A stretch of DNA of 61,194 nt from Pseudomonas sp. Bc-h (GTDB lineage: Bacteria; Pseudomonadota; Gammaproteobacteria; Pseudomonadales; Pseudomonadaceae): assembly GCF_002080045.1 (NCBI RefSeq), contig NZ_MUIN01000018.1:1-61194 (forward strand). The letters run 5' to 3'. The first letter of the stretch is position 1, and each line of letters begins with the position of its first letter. Shown in pieces: positions 60,652 through 61,194 of this stretch. The notes under the pieces are model-generated. The model searched no databases. It was given only the letters and a program-made list of their open reading frames with translations, and was not told the DNA's origin. The translations under genes were made by a program, and so were the position numbers.

Positions 60652-61194
60652 TTGCCGCAGCACACAAAACCTGTGGAGACGCCATCGCTGCCGTCGTGGC
60701 CTCCGGCGTCTCCCACAAGGTTTGTATCCGTCCTCAACGCTAGCGTTCGCATGCGAAATCCCGCGTTTGAGCCAGCACGCCGGCTACTGCCTTGAGGCGA
60801 TGCACTGAGTTGCCGGCACACTCAAAACCTGTGGAGATGCCATCGCTGCCGTCGTGACCTCCGGCGTCTGGCGTCTCCCACACAAGGTTTGCGTCTGTCC
60901 TCCACGCTAGCGTTCGCATACGAAATCGCCGCGCTTCAACCAGCACGCCGGCTACTGCCTTGAGGCGATGCACTGAGTTGCCGGCACACTCAAAACCTGT
61001 GGAGATGCCATCGCTGCCGTCGTGACCTCCGGCGTCTCCCACAAGGTTTGCGTCTGTACTCCACGCTAGCGTTCGCATACGAAATCGCCGCGCTTCAACC
61101 AGCACGCCGGCTACTGCCTTGAGGCGATGCACTGAGTTGCCGGCACACTCAAAACCTGTGGAGATGCCATCGCTGCCGTCGTGACCTCCGGCGT
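60652..61194. repeat. Tandem repeat array, about 158-168 base units, running off the window
   Basis: Units begin at about 60652, 60810, 60978 and 61137, each opening with TTGCCG(G/C)... and CTCAAAACCTGTGGAGATGCC or a close form. Spacings are 158, 168 and 159 bases. The second unit is longer because of a doubled GGCGTCT and an extra CA. Each unit holds a palindromic element (TGTGGAGATGCCATCGCTGC facing GTCTCCCACAAGG) and the dyad CTAGCGTTCGCATACGAAAT. It follows the transporter gene; the fourth unit is cut by the window end, so the copy number is unknown. Confidence 0.88.

Noticed and set aside
60740..61132. 130-codon minus-strand frame with an internal repeat in the tandem array
   Set aside because: It stays open only because two unit lengths (159 and 168) are multiples of three; no ribosome site and no family resemblance.
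60652..61194. CRISPR array
   Set aside because: Units of about 160 bases repeat throughout, without short constant repeats and unique spacers, and no cas genes are present.

Overview
The window reads as the chromosome of a Pseudomonas of the fluorescens group (inference). It is high-GC throughout. It carries the extragenic palindromes typical of that group: a type with GTAGCAG and GCCGGC cores, the 'GTGGGAGGGAGCTTGCTCGCGA' type, and the 'CGTTCCCACGC' type. Its gene families also fit: VgrG, a BapA-type adhesin with a type I secretion system, SfnR/DszC-type sulfur genes, curlin subunits and a hexuronate cluster. I saw no rRNA, tRNA, CRISPR array, integrase or transposase, so this looks like resident accessory chromosome and not a mobile island.

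Layout. 1-477: the N-terminus of a VgrG leaving the window. 877-2700: an ABC exporter. 2749-5045: an SfnR-like sigma-54 activator and a DszC/SfnB-like flavin monooxygenase. 5231-9855: exbD, exbB, tonB and a divergent TonB-dependent receptor. 10114-28647: a trypsin-like lipoprotein convergent with a type I secretion operon (HlyD, ABC, TolC) and its 4343-residue Ig-repeat adhesin. 29070-31171: a GlxA/AraC regulator and a soluble orphan histidine kinase. 31336-37061: a DszA/NtaA-type monooxygenase divergent from a sulfonate-type ABC importer. 37065-44048: MsrA, LysR, a gene remnant, a hydroxyacid dehydrogenase, an RraA-like aldolase, a citrate-type transporter broken by an amber codon, TerC and UvsE. 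44105-53192: two curlin-like proteins, two paralogous large secreted proteins and a divergent NtrC-type two-component system. 53297-54256: Dps and a small unknown protein. 54505-60621: a hexuronate catabolic cluster. 60652-end: a tandem repeat array.

Three regulatory themes stand out. (1) Good sigma-54 (-24/-12) promoter matches lie back-to-back between tonB and the TonB-dependent receptor, and another precedes the DszA-type monooxygenase. With the SfnR-like activator nearby, this suggests a sulfur-source regulon that includes a dedicated outer-membrane uptake system. (2) The curlin/secreted-protein operon has a clean sigma-54 promoter. About 100-135 bp upstream is a helically phased array of TGGGGA half-sites, and the divergent genes encode an NtrC-type kinase/regulator pair. 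No CsgE/F/G secretion gene is in the window. I consider this the best candidate for an undescribed system. (3) ATTGG-N5-CCAAT operators lie before the dehydrogenase genes and twice in the uxuA/MFS divergent region, which marks out the probable regulon of the FadR-type repressor between them.

All assignments come from reading translations and motifs by eye. No database search was run.
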